Source: Cytidiella melzeri (taxonomy: Eukaryota; Basidiomycota; Agaricomycetes; Polyporales; Irpicaceae). From it: 64,000 nucleotides of DNA. This document shows, one piece after another, positions 45,577-58,939 of the stretch. Both the position numbers and the translations under genes were made by a program. The notes below the pieces were generated by a model. It was not told the origin of the DNA. It worked only from the letters and a program-made list of their open reading frames with translations, and made no database searches. The stretch spans positions 1 to 64,000 of the forward strand of contig JABYQR010000179.1 of assembly GCA_022592445.1 (NCBI GenBank). Reading direction: 5' to 3'. The first letter of the stretch is position 1, and each line of letters starts with the position of its first letter.

Positions 45577-47648
45577 ATGGCATCCAAATCTGCAGCCCCC
45601 GTAACAGCACGGAGTAGCCGTGACCGCCAGCCATCAAGTAAACAGGCTGAACTTGGTGTGTATTTCTCTGGCGTTTTTTGCTTTGCCAACTCAACGCACA
45701 ACTATACATGTGTTGCTGCAGATGCTGAAAAAGCAAGACGAGTCCAGAAGAAATCACAACCAAAGCCTCCAGCACAAAGGTTCAAGCTGCAGCACGCAAG
45801 GTTGACGCTGCTACGGCAGGATCGGTACGTGTATTCTCATGCTCACCACCCACCGCTCATCGTCTAACTCCTCTATCATGCTTTACAGATCACCTCTCAG
45901 AACGCTCCACCTACCCTCGTCAAGAAAACAATTGTTCCGCGTGCAGCTAACAGCAGAACTACTGTGCAAGCTTCCGTCCGTGCCCCTGTCCAAGACCGAT
46001 CACGCTCAGCTGGCTCTCAGATCATCCGTCAAACATTTAACAGAGACTCCTATTCACGCAGATCAGACCAGGATTGTACGCGTCTCCACTCTCCATTGCC
46101 ACCGCCTGACAACGCAGGGGTCGAGACTCTGTTTGACGAAGTTCAAGACGGTGAGATATCTCTTACTCACAGCTTGTACTTCAGCTAAACATCTAGTATG
46201 TCATAGGTACAAACGACGACGAGGATCAGGAAGATCTTGAAGAATACTCAAGCGGTCCTCAGTCAGTGCCCAATTCAGAGCCTGCCAGCGAAGACAACGA
46301 CAGCAACGATGACAATCAGCCAGTACTGCGCTCTAATCGTGAGTACGCCTCGCCACCTCCAGCAAGTGAGGCGCCAAACGGGCAGATTCATCGCCGCCGG
46401 ATTGTTCGCTACGAAGAGCGTCACCGCTCTGAATCTAACATCGAACCTCAAGGCCATAAGCGGGTCTTGTCTGAAACCACGAGCGCGCTGAATGATCAAC
46501 CACAGAAGATACAGAAAACTGTTCCACACGACGGAAGAGCTTGCCGTGGTGACTTTGATAACGACGTTCAAGACGTTATCAAGACTGCCCAAGGTCTCAT
46601 GAAGGTGAAACTATATGCCATCAACGCCTTTCCAACAGCGTCGCAGCAGGAAGAATGGATTCCCGAAATCTGGACCGAAGCAAACCGCTTCGAAGGCGTG
46701 GATTATCAGATCAACAGCGACGTTCATAAGCTGGTACGTAGTCATGACGCATATCTTCAACGATGTACTCACGCACAATCCAACACGCATTATGCAAAGC
46801 TTCTGCGATGCACGACTCAACTGCATAGTGCGGTAAAGGACGCTGCGCGAAAAGTTGTGACTAGCGAGTATCGATTCTCAGACTCCATCAGCAAGAAGGA
46901 CAAGGAGCTTAACAAAGCAAAGTACGAGAAGCTCATGGGAGAGGGTGACGACGACGACAGCTTGCCGTGCTGGCTGTTCCCGGTAAGTTCGTCAATGCCT
47001 GTACATCAATCAGTCGTAGACTGAATATTATTCAGAGGAGTGACATGAAGAAGCCCGCGGCCGAGCGCAAGAATATCTACCGCAATCCCGCAATCAGCTC
47101 CTTCACCAACAAGACTGTCTACAATAACCGCTCCCGCTCGTCTATTGGTATCAAGTATCCCGACCGCATTGGCACATGCCTCACTCCGGCACACATTGCT
47201 TTCAACCTGACCATGGTAAGTTCTGTCTTTCAAACTCTCGCACTGTACTCCGTTGATATGAGCTGCGCAGATTCAGTTCGCTCTCACCGAATGGGAAGAC
47301 GGCTACTTCAACGATACCATTTTTACCGAAGACGCCGGACGCAAAGCCTACATCATCCATCAGGCCGACCTACTTAAGTTTGAGCAAGCCTTCGGCGAGG
47401 AAAAACTTATCCGACTTGGTACCAAGCTTGTTGAAAACGGGAGGTACGTCGATATATTTCGCTTGACTGCTCGTTGTTTCATTTTTTGCGCACCTAGGAA
47501 CTTCGCAGGTCTCGGTCCTTACATGACCGCATCCGAGAACACAGGCAGAATTGCCTTATCCGCGTTTGAGCGCATGGCTGCGCTGTCTGCCGAAGGTGGT
47601 GAGTCGGACGGTCGTGAGTCGGACGGTAACGAGTCGGGAGAGGAGTAA
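45577..47648 (+). CDS. DUF6532 domain protein, possible Plavaka-associated partner
   Basis: Eight exons (45577..45655, 45722..45828, 45889..46150, 46207..46733, 46800..46982, 47036..47215, 47271..47443, 47498..47648) give 553 residues in phase. The N-terminal half is Ser/Lys/Glu-rich and acidic. The C-terminal domain (from DVIKTAQGLMKVKLYAINAF to AFNLTMIQFALTEWEDGYF and LGTKLVENG) matches the DUF6532 family expanded in basidiomycetes, of unknown function. It is divergent from the Plavaka transposase with 244 bp between start codons, so the two share a promoter and may belong to one element. Exon 2 uses a GTGTAT donor, with the GTACGT 4 nt earlier ignored; the latter would lose the frame. Confidence 0.8.
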
Positions 47649-48665
47649 AGTGGGGGCCGATTAGATTGACGAAGGCTCGTGGCTGCTACCAGTGTGTAGG
47701 TCGACAGCTGTAGCTTCCACATCATCATTAGTTGTTGTTGAGATGTATACCATTTTATGAACTGTCTATCCACGCTTTCGTACCGGCCAGTGATGAATTC
47801 TCCGAGTCTCGAGCGATAGGTTTTGATATCAGACAATATTGATTGATATATATCCATCTAACTCGGAAATTTACTGCTACATACCAGTAGTGATTGGTAT
47901 ACATCACGCGCACATGGCATGCACGGTATATACAAGGGGGTCAAGTATAATGGTAAAACCGGTACTTACCTCATATACCTATACATACTACCGAGCCTTT
48001 TTCCAGATGAAAGTCGCGAAGGAGCACAGGACACAAGGGCGAGCGGAAGCAAGGAAGCGCCGCAAGGAGAAAGCCCTTGCATCCACCGCGAAATGAGGAT
48101 AAGGACTCTTTTTCGACCGTCCAAAACCAACGGTTTGGTTCAATTACACGAAAGAACTAGGTGTCGGTGAGATTGTGGTACATTGACAATGCGCGTAGAT
48201 ATAGTAATGACACTAGTTTTGTTCGCAAGTGGCAGTAGCTGTACCTCCATCTCCATCTTGCCTTACACATGATTTCAGTGCTGACAACCAAAATGTCTCT
48301 CCATCATCGACTCGGCTTCGTCACTCGCGAAATCAAATGAGAGGGTTGTACATAGCGCTCGACGTTACACGACGCCTTAGCATCCACCTGTCTGTTTTAA
48401 AGACGCGTACTGTAGAGTTGTGATAAATCAATTGATAATTAAACCAAGATGTGGATTATGATCGCACCTTTACATCCTCCCAAACGTCGACCGTGTCAAG
48501 AAGGACAGCGTGAAGCACGTATGCGCATTCCACAACGTTCATAGAGGCAAAGCTGCTGATAAAGATGCAGGTAATGCTACGGATTCATTTCTGAGCCCGA
48601 GTCAAGGCTTGCGACAAGTGTCCCACGGTTGATCTGAGCACTTCACCCTTTGGAATTTCAAAGCG
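47649..48665. other. Gap between DUF6532 gene and dCMP deaminase
   Basis: 1.0 kb without a supported gene. Bases 47870..47990 have repeated TATACC/GTATAC motifs that may be element ends. Confidence 0.4.
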
Positions 48666-50084
48666 ATGTTCATCGCAATCATAGGCACCCGTGCAGCTGG
48701 AAAAGCGACTTTGAAAGAATACCTCGTCCAGAACAAAGGCTTTATCGACGTAGGGTCCTTGAAACACGTAAGTTGCAATTGACAGTCAAGCTTGTCCGTA
48801 CTTGACATGCCTATTCACAGGATCCCGACATCAACGAAACTTTCTACGACAACGATTCTATAGAGACAAACGAAGATGATCAGCCAGAGTCTCCCCAAGT
48901 GTTGTCCACCCGTGGCTACAAGACCAGGTCGTTCCTTATGATGAATACTCCAATCACAGCTACATTCCCTCACCAGGATTTCTCCTCTGCTTTCACCAGC
49001 CCAGAGTCTCCTGAAAGGCAGATGATCTTTGATACCCAAGCAGAACTGCTCGACTACGTGACACGAAAGTGGCGCTCAGACTTCGTAACGACAGAGTTGA
49101 ACACGCGAATGGCACTTGAAACTTTCCGAACTAGGCCTTTCTTCATGGTCGTCAGTGTCGATGCTCCGATCCTCACTCGATATCGACGGCACATAGAGTA
49201 AGCTGTCTCGTTTGCTTCTGTCTGCCTCCTACGCAAGAGCCTGGTTGATGTGAGCCTCCCCCGTAGACGTGGTCACCAAATCCAGGACAGCACCCTTGAG
49301 CGGTTCGTGCAAGAGCACGATGCTCACTTTTACGGAGCGCGTTTCGGCCGCACTCCGGACGGTGTATCCTGTCTCAGAAACCTGCGCGCGTTGGTAGATG
49401 TCCACGTTAACAACGGCTTTGATACCAAAGAAGATTTGTACGAACACCTCGAGGACCTTGACATTATCAACGGGGAGCGATTGCGGCCTGGATGGGATAC
49501 ATATTTCATGCGTCTCGCAGATTTGGCATCACTGCGGTCTAATTGCATGAAACGTCGTGTAGGAGCCATTTTAGTTCGCAATAACCGCATACTCGCTACA
49601 GGGTAAGCGTGCCTCCAGCTGAGGTATTTTTTTCTACAAGTACCTGTGCTCAACAGATACAACGGAACTCCCCGAGGACTCACCAACTGCAACGAAGGAG
49701 GCTGTAAACGCTGTAATAGCGCCAGCGAGATATCCGACGAATGTGTTTGTCTCCACGCTGAGGAGAACGCTCTTTTAGAGGCTGGACGCGAACGCGTCGG
49801 CGACGGATCTACGTTGTACTGCAACACGTATGCGGCTTCTTCACCTGGTCTCAAAGTGTGCTAAAAACTACTATCGCAGCTGTCCTTGTCTCAAGTGCAC
49901 GATCAAGATAATACAAACAGGCGTGAAAGAAGTTGTGTACAATTTGAGCTACAAAGTGTACGTACATCCTGTGATTACATTCTATCATTGTCCTGACTAT
50001 TGAATTAGGGATGATGCCTCTGCTCTGTTGTTCAACGAGGCAGGAGTATCATTGCGTCGTTATGCGTCTCCCCCCGAGTTATAG
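48666..50084 (+). CDS. DCD1: Deoxycytidylate (dCMP) deaminase
   Basis: Six exons (48666..48767, 48821..49197, 49267..49602, 49657..49827, 49880..49957, 50009..50084) give 379 residues. The N-terminal half has a P-loop-like start (IGTRAAGKAT), as in fungal Dcd1 proteins. The C-terminal half is the zinc-dependent deaminase: GYNGTPRGLTNC, the HAE motif in CVCLHAEENAL (zinc ligand His and catalytic Glu near residue 305), and CPCLKC (PCxxC ligands). It converts dCMP to dUMP for thymidylate synthesis in the cytosol and would be allosterically controlled by dCTP and dTTP (family knowledge). It converges on TTI1 with 92 bp between stops. Confidence 0.95.
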
Positions 50085-50176
50085 CCTATGTAGGATGTCA
50101 GAAGTTAACTTCTAATCGCAATTCTACAACATACCTCATTTGATTGCTATGTAGACCCTCAGCTATGGCCAGCGGT

Positions 50177-53100
50177 CTAAATCGCCGCCAAGATCTCTCG
50201 TACATTCTTCTCGATTGACCAGCGCGGGTTATGCAGGAACGACAATTGCTCTATCTCCCCTTGAGTCGCAGACAAAGCGAGCCATACCGCGTCAGGATTG
50301 TTAGCGCTCAAGGCCCGATATAACTCATTTGCGTGGCTTTGGAGCTCTTCATGTGCCTGATCATGAAGGAACCTGCGGAAGGCAACAATTACTTCCCACG
50401 TCGTCGTATCCTTGGCCTGTACACCGCGTGCAGCAGCTCTCATCGTATCGATCATTGCTTTGTAAAGCCTGTGAGACACGGTATACGCCGACTCTGTGCC
50501 CACTGTCCCAGGTCGCCTCCTCGCCAACGCGCTGGTTGACTCAGCTACCTCCAACTTTCGAAGCATGGTCCGAAATCGAGGCCAAACGTCGTCCCATACA
50601 CGCTTGTGCATAAAGTCACCGACGTGGTCCGCTAGCACTTGGGCAAGGGAGGTAGCAGCTGCCACAACGAATGGCTCTGCGTCTTCCAGGCGGTTAAGAA
50701 TGAAGGGCCACGCCTGGTGTATGGATGGCAATAGTGCGGACTCTGGGAGTACGGGTACTGCAGAAGCAAGGACGTTCAATATGCGGGCACGGATCAGTGG
50801 GGACCCGTGTGTCAGAAAATAGAGTGAACGCGAAACAATTTGTTTCGTGAGCACCTGTGTGGGCGTTGACGGTGTGTCGTCCAAAATGTCCTCCGCCCGT
50901 CCAGCGTGGGGGTCCTCCTGCTGATCGTCTTTTGCTCCCCAATCATTTTGCGGCACTTGGTCGAACTTGGGCCGTTGGGTTTCTTCTTCGTCGATCTGCA
51001 CCTTATGACGACAAGAGAACCACTCGAAGAAACTGTCGAACTGCTTGCTGTCGGTTTGACCGCTGTAACTGGATGGTTCTGCACGTTTTGGCTCGGTGTG
51101 ATTCTGCTCGTCACTTCCGACGACGAGGACGACTTCTAGCAACACAGCGATGAGGCCATCCACCAGAACCTCGTACCCATGAAACTCATCCAGTCTGTCA
51201 AAGCATTCTTCAACCACATCACCAGCTTTGTGCACGACATCGCGACCTACCAAACGCGTCAAGATGACGAGGACCTTGGGTGCATCGATGTCAAGCCACC
51301 TGCGACTTAGCCGCCGCGAGACCGCGTCCAAGGCGTAATCGAAGTTGGACAATAGCAGATTGGCCGGCGATGCATAAGACGTAGACTGCGTGATATAATG
51401 CAAGGTTGCCAGGGCCGTGGAAGACAAGTGCGCCGATTCTGACACCAGAGAGTGCATGATGGGATAAAGGACGTTGAGCAAGAGAGGCGTGAACCGTGCT
51501 TGTAGAATTCCGGCACATACAGATATGACTTGAAGTGCTAGAGCCTTGCGTAGAGACGGGTTGGGAGGTGGAGCCGAAGGAGCAACGCTGAAAGCAGGAG
51601 TAGGCCGTCCCAAGTCAAGAGGCGAGCGAATGGTGATGAGGCCCTTCGTGTGCTCTACCACCACGTCCTCGGAAACATCCAAATGGGTCTTCTCGCTAGA
51701 CAAAGAAGGATTCTGATGTTCATCCAAGAGATACTCGTTTTCTTCCCACATCTCGGGTAGTGTTTTGGCCACACCACGCACGAACTTCTCAAGTTTCTTC
51801 ATTCGCTGCATTATTGATACGTCCAAAGAGTCGAGCGAAACTTGGCCAATGCCTTCCAATAACCTACATCCGCACCATAATCCTGAGATTGCTCTGCTGT
51901 CCTGCCTGTGTTCTCCTATGTTTAAGAACCATTCAACGGCGTAAATCCCATCTTCGCCCGAAGCGCGGCCCATCGCTCGAAACATCCGCTCCAATGCATC
52001 TTGGGCAGAGCGGGAGGTAAGGAAAAGTATGGTAACCTCTGGGAAGGGAATGTTTTGCACGGCTCCGCTATTGCTCTCGAGCATGAGTTGCGGAGCTGAC
52101 GCCGAGGTACTCCAGATAGGCGGAGGATTGAATGTCAAGACGGAGAGAAGACTCCATCCCCACCGCTCGATGCCGCCATTCGGACCTAACAGCCTGCTAA
52201 ATTCATGGCCGACAGCATACAAACGACGCCCCGTGCTATCCTCGACTTCAGATGACACGCAGCATATAGCTTCGATAACCTTTGCCGCATGCTCAACTTT
52301 GGCGTCGGAATGCGAAGACAGAAGTCGAGGTAAGGATGTCAAGTGCTCTCTTAGAATTTGTAGCAGGATCTGCATGAGGGAGTGTCGGGACGTCGAAGTT
52401 GGATTGAGTAAGTGGAGCAGAGATCTCTTTGCATGTGAAGATACCGCTTCGTAGTCGGAGTGAGTTAAAGATAGGAGCCAAGAGATTAGAGGGGGTCGAC
52501 TCTGTGGTAAAGTCAAACGAGTGGCTTCGAGGATGGCAGCAGAGAACGAGGAGAGGGCTAGAAGGGCAGATGAGGTAGGATGCGATATCAGAGAGTTGAG
52601 AGATATCAGGGCCATATGTAATTGGGATGAAGTGCCGCGCAGCCAACTCTTCGTGCGAGGTGTGGTATAGGGTGTGGGCGGCTTTTGATCCTGAGTTGGT
52701 TGCGTCTTCAACTCCACGAGATCTTCCAAGCTGTCAACGGCGACAACAACGCCTTCTTTTATGCATATCTCATCTCCAACAGCGCGTATGATTATCTGTT
52801 GTAGAACGTCCAAGGCAGAAGCAACGATGTCTCCATTCGCCCAGGTCTTCATGTAATCTATAGCCAACGCATTCTTGCACATACAGCTTACCACGCCCGG
52901 TAGAACCGACGTGACGACATCATCAGCAAGGTATTCCGCAATAACCAAGCGGAGAAGCTTGAGAGACGCGCGAATGAGCGGTAAATGCTGAGACTTTGTG
53001 GTCGTTAGAAGCGAGTCCACCGTTTGACCGATGATTGGGAGAAACCGAGATGTCTTGCTATGTGCCTGGATCGTATTGAAGATATTAACAGGGCGCATCG

Positions 53101-53650
53101 CAGATCTCTGAGCCCCAAGAGGATCTTCATCGGGAAGACGCTTACGCAAAAGCGTCCAGAGGCACCGAACTGCAGCCTCTTTCGTCTCGTCAGCTCTGTC
53201 TCTACCCTTCCCTTTGTTCTCAATGCCGCCGATTATAGCACCACAAAGCAAGAAAATCTGCTCCCAGGTCTTGAGATCCATATCCCACCACCAGTCATCG
53301 CAGAGGATGGCCAGGACAACCAAAAGCTTTTCGAGTAGTTGATCCGGAATCGCAGAGGCAGGGTTCCTCCTGAGGATAGTGGAGATGGGGAAAAACACGT
53401 AAGAGATGATAGCTGGTTTCAATGTTGAACCACGGGTTTTGGTGTCGCGTAATATTGCCAGAACTTCTGAAAGCAGATTGGACACCACAGGAATGGATGT
53501 TGGTGTCAAGACCTGGTTACCCAGCAGCGGAACGCACAAGGCCTTCAGCTAACGAGAGCGATAGACGTCGATTTCAGTTCAAAAATGTGTGATGATAGGT
53601 GCTCTCACATCCTTGAACAATTTCTTGTCCTCTTCGCTACGACTAACCAT
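50177..53650 (-). CDS. TTI1: Tti1, subunit of the Tel2-Tti1-Tti2 (TTT) complex
   Basis: A 14-codon first exon (53650..53609) and one long exon (53548..50177) give 1137 residues, joined over a 60-nt intron. The protein is built of helical HEAT-type repeats throughout. The N-terminal block (SYVFFPISTILRRN, LCDDWWWDMDLKTWEQIFLLCGAIIGGI) and the C-terminal block (DAVWLALSATQG, then WSIEKNVREIL) are those of Tti1. With Tel2 and Tti2 it helps Hsp90 mature PIKK kinases such as TOR and ATM/ATR (family knowledge). A long acidic, Ser-rich linker occupies about 50880..51130. Upstream of the ATG the frame is closed by a stop, which supports this start. Confidence 0.92.
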
Positions 53651-54115
53651 GCTGCTCTCGACATGCGCCCACCGGCTGGGTTGACGCTTACTTGCTTGCT
53701 GCAATTAAGGGCGTCGTCAACCGTCGTTACCAAAGACAGAGACAACGTTTGTGTTTTGAATATGGACCGCTACCACGTAGGCCAATGCCCGCTGTGAGGA
53801 CGATGTCAGTGCGACTCGTGACTTGAAGTTGCCACCGGTGCAAACGGGTTGAAGGCCTGGCGCTTAATATTATTGATCCGTTGATCCGCTGATTCCCAAA
53901 AATACGCAAGACCGCCTTTGTGGCGTTTGACCCAGAGATTTTCAGCGGAATGGCCAGAGCTGAACCTTACTCGCAGTGCGCACCTCTGTCCGACTTCGCA
54001 AGCTCAAACCATGCTCTCTCTACCACCTCCTCTCATCTAACTTATTACTGCATTCTTAGAGGTTTTTTGGGTCCTTCAGGCTTTCTTTTGCGTATGCTGC
54101 TTCCAAACACCCAAA
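53651..54115. promoter_or_regulatory. Divergent promoter region of TTI1 and PABA synthase
   Basis: A 465-bp region between two divergent start codons. I see no clear TATA box or known operator; it probably serves both housekeeping genes. Confidence 0.5.
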
Positions 54116-56535
54116 ATGTCTCCTCGTATTTTGCTCATCGATTCTTACGACTCGTTCACTTACAAGTACGTCCATCTCACAATTGCTGATGTTGTTTTGG
54201 CTTTGTCAACTGAAGGCGAAAAGTCTCGCAGCACTTTGTCGCAAAGCCATCCCAGGATGCACACTCCACATCATCAAGAACGACGCCCTCTCCTTCCCCA
54301 CCCTCTCCAGACTCCTCCCTCACTTCTCTGCCATCATCGTTGGTCCAGGACCCGGCTCACCTTCCAACGACGCAGACATCGGTGTTGTTCGCTCCATCTG
54401 GAACTTGCCTTCTGCTTCGCTTATACCCGTCTTTGGTGTTTGCCTTGGCCTTCAAAGCCTCGCTATCCAATTTGGCGGCACGCTTAAACGACTTAACGTC
54501 GTCAAACATGGCCAAATATCACGCATCGAGCATGAAAATACTGGTATATATAAAAACGTCGGCAATGTTCACGCCGTACGATATCATTCCTTACACGTTG
54601 TACTCAATGGCGACGAACCCTTGCAAGCTCTGGCGTGGGCTGACGATGGAGAAGAAGAAAACGGAAGGGTGCTGATGGCCGTGAAGCATGTGACAAAACC
54701 GTTCTGGGCGGTTCAGTACCATCCGGAGTCGGTCAGGACGGAAGGAGGAGGTGAAGAGGTTGTACAGAACTGGTGGCGGTTGGCTAGGCTGTGGAGTGCC
54801 ATGAACGGACGAGAGGTTCAACTCTGGTCTGAGGAGGCTGAAGTTAGCATAGGTCCCGCCTGGCCTCATGTACACCCTGCGAATATCCCCGACCAGCCTT
54901 CGACCCCTACGAGCGAACACAAACGCGTCACTTGCCGCATTTTAGAGGCATTGGACTTGGACATACCCACGGTCTGCGAGTCCTTGGGTGTCAAGGATGA
55001 CTCAACGGATTTCGCGATGCTTGAATCTGCTGCTCAACCAGGGAGATTCACTATCATTGGATGCCTTCATCCCACAAGTCCGAGGATCACCTACAGGCGA
55101 GGGGAAACCCGCATTTGTGTCACTGCGAACGCAGTAGACAGCTGGATCGACACTAGAGGGGATGTATGGACCTGGCTGGCTGACTATATGCGTTCCAAAA
55201 AAGCGTATGGCGGCATGGACAACATACCGTTCTGGGGCGGTTTCATAGGCTTTCTGAGCTACGAGCTCGGTGTAAAGTCACTTTCGCCGTCACTAAGCAG
55301 GCCCGCAGAACACAGCAGCCAACATCACGACATCAATCTTGTGTTCGTTGAGCGAAGCATCGTTTTGGATTCAGTGACTGGCAACACGCTCGTACAGTCG
55401 ATTCTTCCGCAGGACGATGCATGGCTTTTAAGCATGGAAGCACAACTGCGGGCGCTTGCTACTACCTCGTCAGCCAAGGACGAGTGCAACCGTTCCTCCG
55501 TTCGAAAGAGACGGCGCACAACGGAGTGTGCAACCTCCCCGACAGTCGTCCTCCCTGATCGCAAAGACTACATCGACCGTATTAAACGTGCTCAAGAGTT
55601 TCTCTACTCTGGCGATTCGTACGAGCTGTGCTTGACCGCGCCCACTCGAATTCGCGTTCCCATCGTCTCAGCGAGTAATGATGCAAGCTCTTCATCCTGG
55701 CAACTGTACAGCACGCTTCGCAAACGCAACCCAGCACCGCATTCGGCATATCTCCGTCTACACCCCTCAACGATGGTCTGCTCCTCGCCTGAACGTTTTA
55801 TGTCGTTCTCGAGACCTCCGAACGGCGTCTGCCAGCTACGGCCTATTAAAGGTACTGTTCGAAAAGGCCCTGGGATTACACGATCCGTCGCCGAGGAGGC
55901 GTTGATTGGGAGCGTGAAGGAGGTGGCGGAGAACTTGATGATTGTTGATCTAATCAGGCACGATTTACACAGCGTCGTGGGGGACGATGTTGACGTGAGG
56001 CAGTTTTGCGGTGTGGAGGAGTATGAGACGGTGTGGCAGCTGGTCAGCGTTATCGAGGGTCGACTGCCGCGGGACGCTGAGCTGGACAGTGGGAGTAACT
56101 TAGGCTGGGAGGTTCTCAGGCACAGTCTACCTCCAGGTCAGCTCCCAGGTCTTAGCTCTCGGTGCCGTGATTAATATTGACTGATGGTGTGCGTGTGTAC
56201 TTTTCATTGTAGGCAGTATGACAGGTGCTCCGAAGAAGCGTAGCGTTGAGATTCTTCATGGCCTAGAAAATGTGGACCGCGGTGTCTATTCTGGTGTCTT
56301 CGGGTACTGGTGCGTGGGAGGCGGCAGCGACTGGTCAGTAACCATCCGTAGCTGCTTCAAACTTGATCCCAAACGCGATTCGTCGACGGAGACACAAGAG
56401 TGGACGGAATGGACGTTAGGCGCCGGCGGTGCTATCACCGCTCTATCAGATCCTGCGGCTGAGTGGGAGGAAATGTTGGCGAAGGTCGAGAGCGTATTGC
56501 CGGCATTCACTGTTGAACAGCTCAGCAGCTGTTAA
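54116..56535 (+). CDS. PAB1: Bifunctional 4-amino-4-deoxychorismate (PABA) synthase
   Basis: Three exons (54116..54165, 54224..56136, 56213..56535) give 761 residues. The N-terminal glutamine amidotransferase starts DSYDSFTYNL, has nucleophile Cys90 in VFGVCLGLQSL and the His-Glu pair in HPESV. The C-terminal chorismate-binding domain has IGFLSYEL, LRPIKGTVRKG (near 555), NLMIVDLIRHD and GSMTGAPKKRSVEI. The Lys in PIKGT distinguishes aminodeoxychorismate synthase from anthranilate synthase (PIAGT). It makes 4-amino-4-deoxychorismate from chorismate and glutamine for folate. The fungal fused form is expected. The exon 2 acceptor GAAAAG gives the conserved YNL. Confidence 0.95.
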
Positions 56536-56908
56536 GCACTTGCCATATTTTATGTGTTTGCTACTCATCTAGCATCCTGTACATATAATCTTACTGACCC
56601 GCGCTATTCATCTAGCACTTGTTATCCTAAGCTCGTATAGTCGGCCATCATAGCGAGCACTAACACCAGCTACGTATGCTCAAAGGCACCTTACAGTAGA
56701 CGCCTGTGGACAACGAACGTGCATGCGGGCGTTGCGCTGAACCAACCAGCTCGCAACAAACGGGACATTGCAAGGATAGCGAGTAGCTGTCACGACTTTG
56801 TACCTGAGACTTGCCTCCAATGCGCTGCGGACAGTATGTTTGTGCAGCTTTCATTACTCATGCCTGCATCTCACATACCCCCCTCCTTACCATTCGCAAT
56901 CCCCCAAC
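56536..56908. other. Intergenic
   Basis: 370 bp between the PABA synthase stop and the DUF6593 pseudogene; nothing recognised. Confidence 0.4.
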
Positions 56909-58264
56909 ATGGACGACCCAATATCAGTAATCGCCCGACAATCACCTCCCCCATCGTACGTATCTTCAAATTGTCTCGCCTGTTCTTATCACAACTGATC
57001 ACGAAACAGCACACACCTTCATTCCTGAAGCCTTCTACGGCAGCGACGACAGCCATGGCTCACAGAACAGCCCACACGATCACAGGAGTGACAGGCGTCG
57101 CTCCTCTCCCTCCAGCCGCGCTGGCCTCGAGCCCAATCGCTCTGCGGCCCCGCCAACAACAGATCCAGCTGGTTTCCTAGGAAGGTGTGAAACAGAATGT
57201 GGTAACAACATCCATCCTATTGAGATAGCCCGCATCCGGACTGGGTCTTCTATCAGCACCGGCCAAGGTTCTTATTCGCTGGACGAAGCATGGAGTCAGT
57301 ACTCAACTTTGCTCAATGCCGTCGGTCTACCGCCCCTCCAAGTTCCTCTCAGGTGCACGGTACAGTTATACCCCCGTCCACAAACTTCCTTCAGGCACTG
57401 TCGCCTCTCTCGGGTCCTGTCAGGACCTTCCCGAGTCCTTCCCTCTCCCGGCAGTCACCGCTGATCTCTCCTGTTTCCCCGCTGCAACTGCAGGTCCCGT
57501 ATACATGTAAATTCTACGAGGCACCGGATGGCGGTGTGGCTCTGTATCCTCCTGGAGATATATGCCACCATACGCAGCTGTGTCATATTCGAGTGACTCT
57601 GAGTTGCTTCATGCCAACTTCGTTCATCACCACTATCGAGCGGGGAGGCACGCGGCAGCCCGTTGCTCGCTTCGAGTGGGCCATCCTGATTCACCTTCCT
57701 CAATAGTACGTTCTCACGTTGGCGATTGCATTGCGCAGAACGGGACTCTCACGCGACCCGCCCAAGCTCTTTATGGGTAACACGCCGTACCAACTCGGCG
57801 AAGTGTTTACAAACTTTCGCAAAGTGGGAACAGAACTCGAGGTACGCATTGTCTACGCTCTTACGCTCAGCTTGTAGGTCGCAGCGCTGATGTTCGCAAT
57901 AGCAGGAACGCTGGAGATGGATTCGTGGGCGGTTTGCATTGGACTTGTAGCGACAGCGAGGCCACTGTGCGTCGATAGTCATTATTTTTGCTTGCGAAAA
58001 CTGACCTCAGCCGCGATTGGATCATTTGCGTACACAGTGCCACCATGAACACGACAGAAACAAGACCCCGTTAGCGCAGTGGATACAGCGGCTGCGGCCT
58101 ATTTGCCGGGTGCGAGGTACACCGGCGATCAGCCTGTGACGAAGCGTATAGTGCATACGACTGACATGGCATTGTTGGACGAGATAGTGGTCTCCGCATT
58201 ATTGGTGGAACGCAAGAGGCAGACTTTGCATGACGGACACCAGAACAAAGACTTGTGGGACTGA
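56909..58264 (+). pseudogene. DUF6593 gene, first tandem copy, decayed
   Basis: The whole exon series of the next gene is recognisable: ATG at 56909, then a Ser-rich region, then CKFYEAPDGGVALYPPGD, CFMPTSFITTIERGGTR, LSRDPPKLFMGNTPYQL, ERWRWIRG, and the end ALLDEIVVSALLVERKRQT...NKDLW. Three breaks relative to the intact copy are visible. One base is missing near 57333 (a weak 55-nt GTTCCT intron is an alternative). There is an indel near 57935 before the HWTC segment. One more base is missing near 58078 before the AAAAYLPG segment. It is most likely non-functional. Confidence 0.8.
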
Positions 58265-58939
58265 TGTTTACAGGACCGGATTCTTTACAATCAGCTCATC
58301 TCACGCTGGACCTCCACTATTGGTACCACCACCATTATGCGTTACCTCCTGACTCACGCTTTCATTTACTACGCTTTTCAGCTTACACTTATTCGTGTTG
58401 TTATCATGGACCACGCCTACCCAATGCCAACAAGAGACCCACATCTTGCGCATACCCTGTCTTCACATCTATATCACACCACATGTAACATGCTCGCATC
58501 GCTTTCCTGCCTGATTCTTGTTGAAGCCACATATCAGGAATGGTAACAGTACGTGTTCTTGTCAGCTGGGGCCCATGCGAGTTACTACTGTGGAGATTTC
58601 AGTGCCCGTTATAATCATGATGATGATAACGCGAAGGACGTACCTTGTATGTCAGAATGTTCGACTAGTGCTTCCGCGGCAGCCCTGGGAAGAAATACGG
58701 CTCCGGGGACGACGGGAGTTCTGACAGATCTGGAGATGCGCACACAGGAAACAAACGTGCGTGGTCCTCGCGCCAACCACATTGCGAGGTGAGTAGCTGC
58801 ATTCGATCAAGCATATAGCTTCTGTGCCTGAGCTCCGACTAGCCGTGTCTGGCCTTGCCAATGATTCTGACAGACGATGCCTACGGCTTGATAAATATAC
58901 CTTTCCTCTCTTAAGCCTTTTAGACACTGACACACAACC
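58265..58939. other. Intergenic between tandem DUF6593 copies
   Basis: 675 bp, promoter and leader of the intact copy; no gene is recognised. Confidence 0.45.

Noticed and set aside
58065..58095. GTTAGCGCAGTGGATACAGCG looks like a tRNA A box and D arm
   Set aside because: It lies in the decayed DUF6593 exon, has no B box (GGTTCGAxTCC) or acceptor stem partner downstream, and aligns with coding sequence of the intact copy.
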